From Bacteroidales bacterium (GTDB lineage: Bacteria > Bacteroidota > Bacteroidia > Bacteroidales > F082), in contig JAFWRA010000019.1 of NCBI GenBank assembly GCA_017508895.1, forward strand, positions 1-6,236: a DNA stretch of 6,236 nt. The letters run 5' to 3'. The position numbers were made by a program, and so were the translations under genes. Below, piece by piece: positions 4,672-6,236 of the stretch. The notes under the pieces are model-generated. The model had not been told where the DNA came from and did not search any database. It saw nothing but the letters and a program-made list of their open reading frames with translations. How positions within the stretch are numbered: the first letter of the stretch is position 1; each line of letters begins with the position of its first letter.

Positions 4672-5991
4672 TTATTTCACAGGATGGTCCATGGCAAACG
4701 CCTTCAGTCTTTCCGCCAGAATCGGAATTTCTTCCCTTTGGATGAGCGAAGTACAGGCTCGGACGCCTTGCTTGGTGCTGCCGCAGGTGTCGAGCGAAAT
4801 GCCCGAGACGCCGTAATACATCATCTCTTCAACGAGGTCGGCACCTGTGAAGCCGGGATAGCAATAGGTGAAGTAGAAGCCGTCGGCGATGGGTTCACCG
4901 CAGTCCTCGTCGTAGGTGATGTAGAAACCGTTGTCAAGGAAGGCTTTCTTCATCAGCTCGGCCTTGCGACCATATTCTAACACATCCTCACGATAGTTGT
5001 AGGTACCATCGTTCACAGCTTTCAGCACAGCGGCCAAAGCGTGTTGAGCCGAGTGTGAAGTGCCTGAACTCAGCGGGTGCAAGGCACCGAAGAGGATGGC
5101 GCGAAGGAAGACCTCTTGTCCGCAGAAGGCTTTCAGGTCGGGATAGTGGCGCTGGGCCAACTTGTCGCTGATGCCGAGGAGGGCGCAGCGTTCACCGGCA
5201 TAGCTGAAGGCCTTCGAGCTGGAGATCATCAGGATGTAGTTGTCGGTGTATTTGCCCACGGTGGGTTGGTAAGGAGCCACGCCGGGATGGCTGTAGTCCT
5301 TGCGGAAGTCCATGCCGAAATAGGCGAGGTCTTCCATGACGATGACGTCGTATTTGTTGGCCAGTTCGCCGATGATGCGCAGCTCCTCGTCGGTGAGGCA
5401 CACCCAGGTCGGGTTGTTGGGGTTGGAGTAGAGCATGCTGTGGATGTTGCCCTTGCTCAGCACCTCTTCGAGCTTGGCGCGCAGCTTCTCGCCACGGTAC
5501 TCGTAGATGTCGAAATGTTCCATCGGGATGCCGAGCACCTTGTTTTGGAACTTGTGGACGGGGAAGCCAGGGTCGATGAAGAGGATGGTGTCCTTCTTCG
5601 TGTTGGTGTGACCGCAGATCATGAACGAGGCGAAAGCGCCTTGCATGGAGCCGACGGTGGGCACGCAGTTGGCGGCGCTCACATCGAGGTCAAGGAAGTT
5701 CTTGATGAAGCGAGAGGCCTCTTTTTTTAATATAGGTGCGCCGTCGATAGGCGGGTAGTTGGCGGCCACGCCATCCTGCAAGGCCTTGATTTGGGCTTCC
5801 ACGCCAGCGCGAGCGGCGGGCAGGCCAGGGTTGCCTAACTCCATGTGGATGAATTTCTTGCCACTGGCGGCTTCGAGGTCAAAAGCCAATTTGTTGATTT
5901 CGCGGATGCCGGCTCTGCCGATGCTCGGCAGTCCGCTGTCGGCAAAGACTTTCTTTGCGATTTCTTGGGGTACGATATTGTTTTGCATCAT
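4672..5991 (-). CDS. Pyridoxal phosphate-dependent aminotransferase (class I/II, fold type I)
   Basis: A 439-residue cytoplasmic enzyme expected to transfer amino groups between an amino acid and a 2-oxoacid. Fold-type I landmarks appear in order: the N-terminal substrate loop LGNPGLP (52-58), YSNPNNPTW (188-196) with the cofactor-contacting Asn, EDLAYFG (220-226) with Asp221 for the pyridine nitrogen and Tyr224, and SSSKAFSYAGER (257-268) with the Schiff-base Lys260 and the phosphate-binding Arg268. Arg411 in GVRACTSL is the probable carboxylate-binding arginine. The length is normal for the group. Substrate specificity cannot be read from sequence; the nearby branched-chain 2-oxoacid oxidoreductase makes a link to amino-acid/2-oxoacid exchange conceivable but the genes are not in one operon. 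Two ATGs at 5991 and 5988 are equivalent starts. Codon use is G+C-rich compared with its left neighbours, as in a well-expressed core gene. Confidence 0.9.
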   Translation of the reverse strand: MMQNNIVPQEIAKKVFADSGLPSIGRAGIREINKLAFDLEAASGKKFIHMELGNPGLPAARAGVEAQIKALQDGVAANYPPIDGAPILKKEASRFIKNFLDLDVSAANCVPTVGSMQGAFASFMICGHTNTKKDTILFIDPGFPVHKFQNKVLGIPMEHFDIYEYRGEKLRAKLEEVLSKGNIHSMLYSNPNNPTWVCLTDEELRIIGELANKYDVIVMEDLAYFGMDFRKDYSHPGVAPYQPTVGKYTDNYILMISSSKAFSYAGERCALLGISDKLAQRHYPDLKAFCGQEVFLRAILFGALHPLSSGTSHSAQHALAAVLKAVNDGTYNYREDVLEYGRKAELMKKAFLDNGFYITYDEDCGEPIADGFYFTYCYPGFTGADLVEEMMYYGVSGISLDTCGSTKQGVRACTSLIQREEIPILAERLKAFAMDHPVK

Positions 5992-6031
5992 ATCTGTTTT
6001 GAAAAATAATACTCGTTATTGTTTGGAACGG

Positions 6032-6062
6032 CAAAGATAGGAAATTATTTGAGACGGGCAAA
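6032..6062 (-). promoter_or_regulatory. -33/-7 promoter of the aminotransferase gene
   Basis: TTTG (6059-6062) and TATCTTTG (6032-6039) on the minus strand are separated by exactly 19 bp, a perfect match to the Bacteroidetes consensus. It would give a leader of about 30-35 nt before the ATG at 5991. Confidence 0.85.
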
Positions 6063-6078
6063 AATAAAATGATTAAGT

Positions 6079-6111
6079 TTTACCGTGGTAACTGTAGTTT
6101 TCCTATTTTTG
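6079..6111 (+). promoter_or_regulatory. -33/-7 promoter for the rightward gene
   Basis: TATTTTTG (6104-6111) matches the -7 element exactly; TTTA (6079-6082), 21 bp upstream, is a one-mismatch -33 box. It points rightward toward the ATG at 6191 and is arranged back to back with the aminotransferase promoter, the two -33 boxes being 16 bp apart. Confidence 0.6.
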
Positions 6112-6190
6112 CGCTTACAAACCTCACCGCAGATTATCGCGCTGCAATTTTAGATTTGTCCTTATGCATATCATTAAATTCCAAATACTG

Positions 6191-6236
6191 ATGAAAAAGC
6201 AATTGTTACTTGCCTTAGCCTTGATGATGGGCTTCA
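6191..6236 (+). CDS. N-terminus of a probable secreted protein or lipoprotein (partial; continues beyond window)
   Basis: Only about 15 codons are present. The translation MKKQLLLALALMMGF has a lysine-charged start followed by a leucine-rich core, a typical signal peptide beginning. A -33/-7 promoter lies about 80 bp upstream. An in-frame ATG at 6164 would add nine residues (MHIIKFQIL), but the signal-peptide shape favours 6191. The mature protein, and so its function, is outside the window. Confidence 0.6.
   Translation, partial: MKKQLLLALALMMGF

Noticed and set aside
4391..4816. 141-codon plus-strand frame across the RAYT start and REPIN C
   Set aside because: It spans the repeat, the RAYT promoter and the ends of two well-supported genes; no family signal, so it is an antisense shadow.
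5077..5730. Long open frame (217 codons) on the plus strand opposite the aminotransferase
   Set aside because: Its translation is a Val/Gly/His-rich composition typical of the antisense of a G+C-rich gene, with no recognisable domain. The minus-strand aminotransferase has all catalytic landmarks.

Overview
The window looks like a piece of a Bacteroidales (Bacteroides/Prevotella-type) chromosome. Three promoters match the Bacteroidetes -33/-7 pattern (TTTG, about 20 bp, TAnnTTTG). Genes lack good Shine-Dalgarno sites and have A/T-rich leaders, and the enzyme set (2-oxoacid:ferredoxin oxidoreductase) fits an anaerobe. The species cannot be read from the sequence. All genes lie on the minus strand except a truncated one at the far right.

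Layout from left to right. Positions 1-1292 hold the start of a 2-oxoacid:ferredoxin oxidoreductase operon: a small two-cluster ferredoxin subunit followed by vorB, which runs off the left edge. Positions 1293-1536 are intergenic, with a solitary REP-like hairpin and a clear intrinsic terminator for the next operon. Positions 1537-3693 form a tight three-gene operon, transcribed right to left: an ECF-type sigma factor, an unnamed four-helix membrane protein, and a CPBP/CAAX-type intramembrane protease. The order and spacing suggest a membrane-controlled sigma module, possibly regulated by proteolysis. Positions 3766-4671 hold a REP-associated tyrosine transposase (RAYT) gene with its own -33/-7 promoter. 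It is bracketed by two compound palindromes that each consist of two inverted REP-like hairpins (a REPIN architecture). Positions 4672-5991 encode a fold-type I PLP aminotransferase with a near-perfect promoter upstream. Positions 5992-6190 are a divergent promoter region leading to the first codons of a secreted or lipoprotein-like gene on the plus strand.

The most interesting part is the RAYT/REPIN block. The two full REPINs show paired compensatory base changes, so their secondary structure appears to be under selection. One forms the last 11 codons of the transposase gene; the other starts directly after the aminotransferase stop codon. Two more degenerate REP-like units lie inside the 5' part of the transposase coding sequence, and a further single unit lies 2.3 kb away. 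The flanking vorB and aminotransferase genes are visibly richer in G+C than the sigma/membrane/protease/RAYT genes between them, so the central 3.3 kb may be accessory DNA between two housekeeping metabolic genes.
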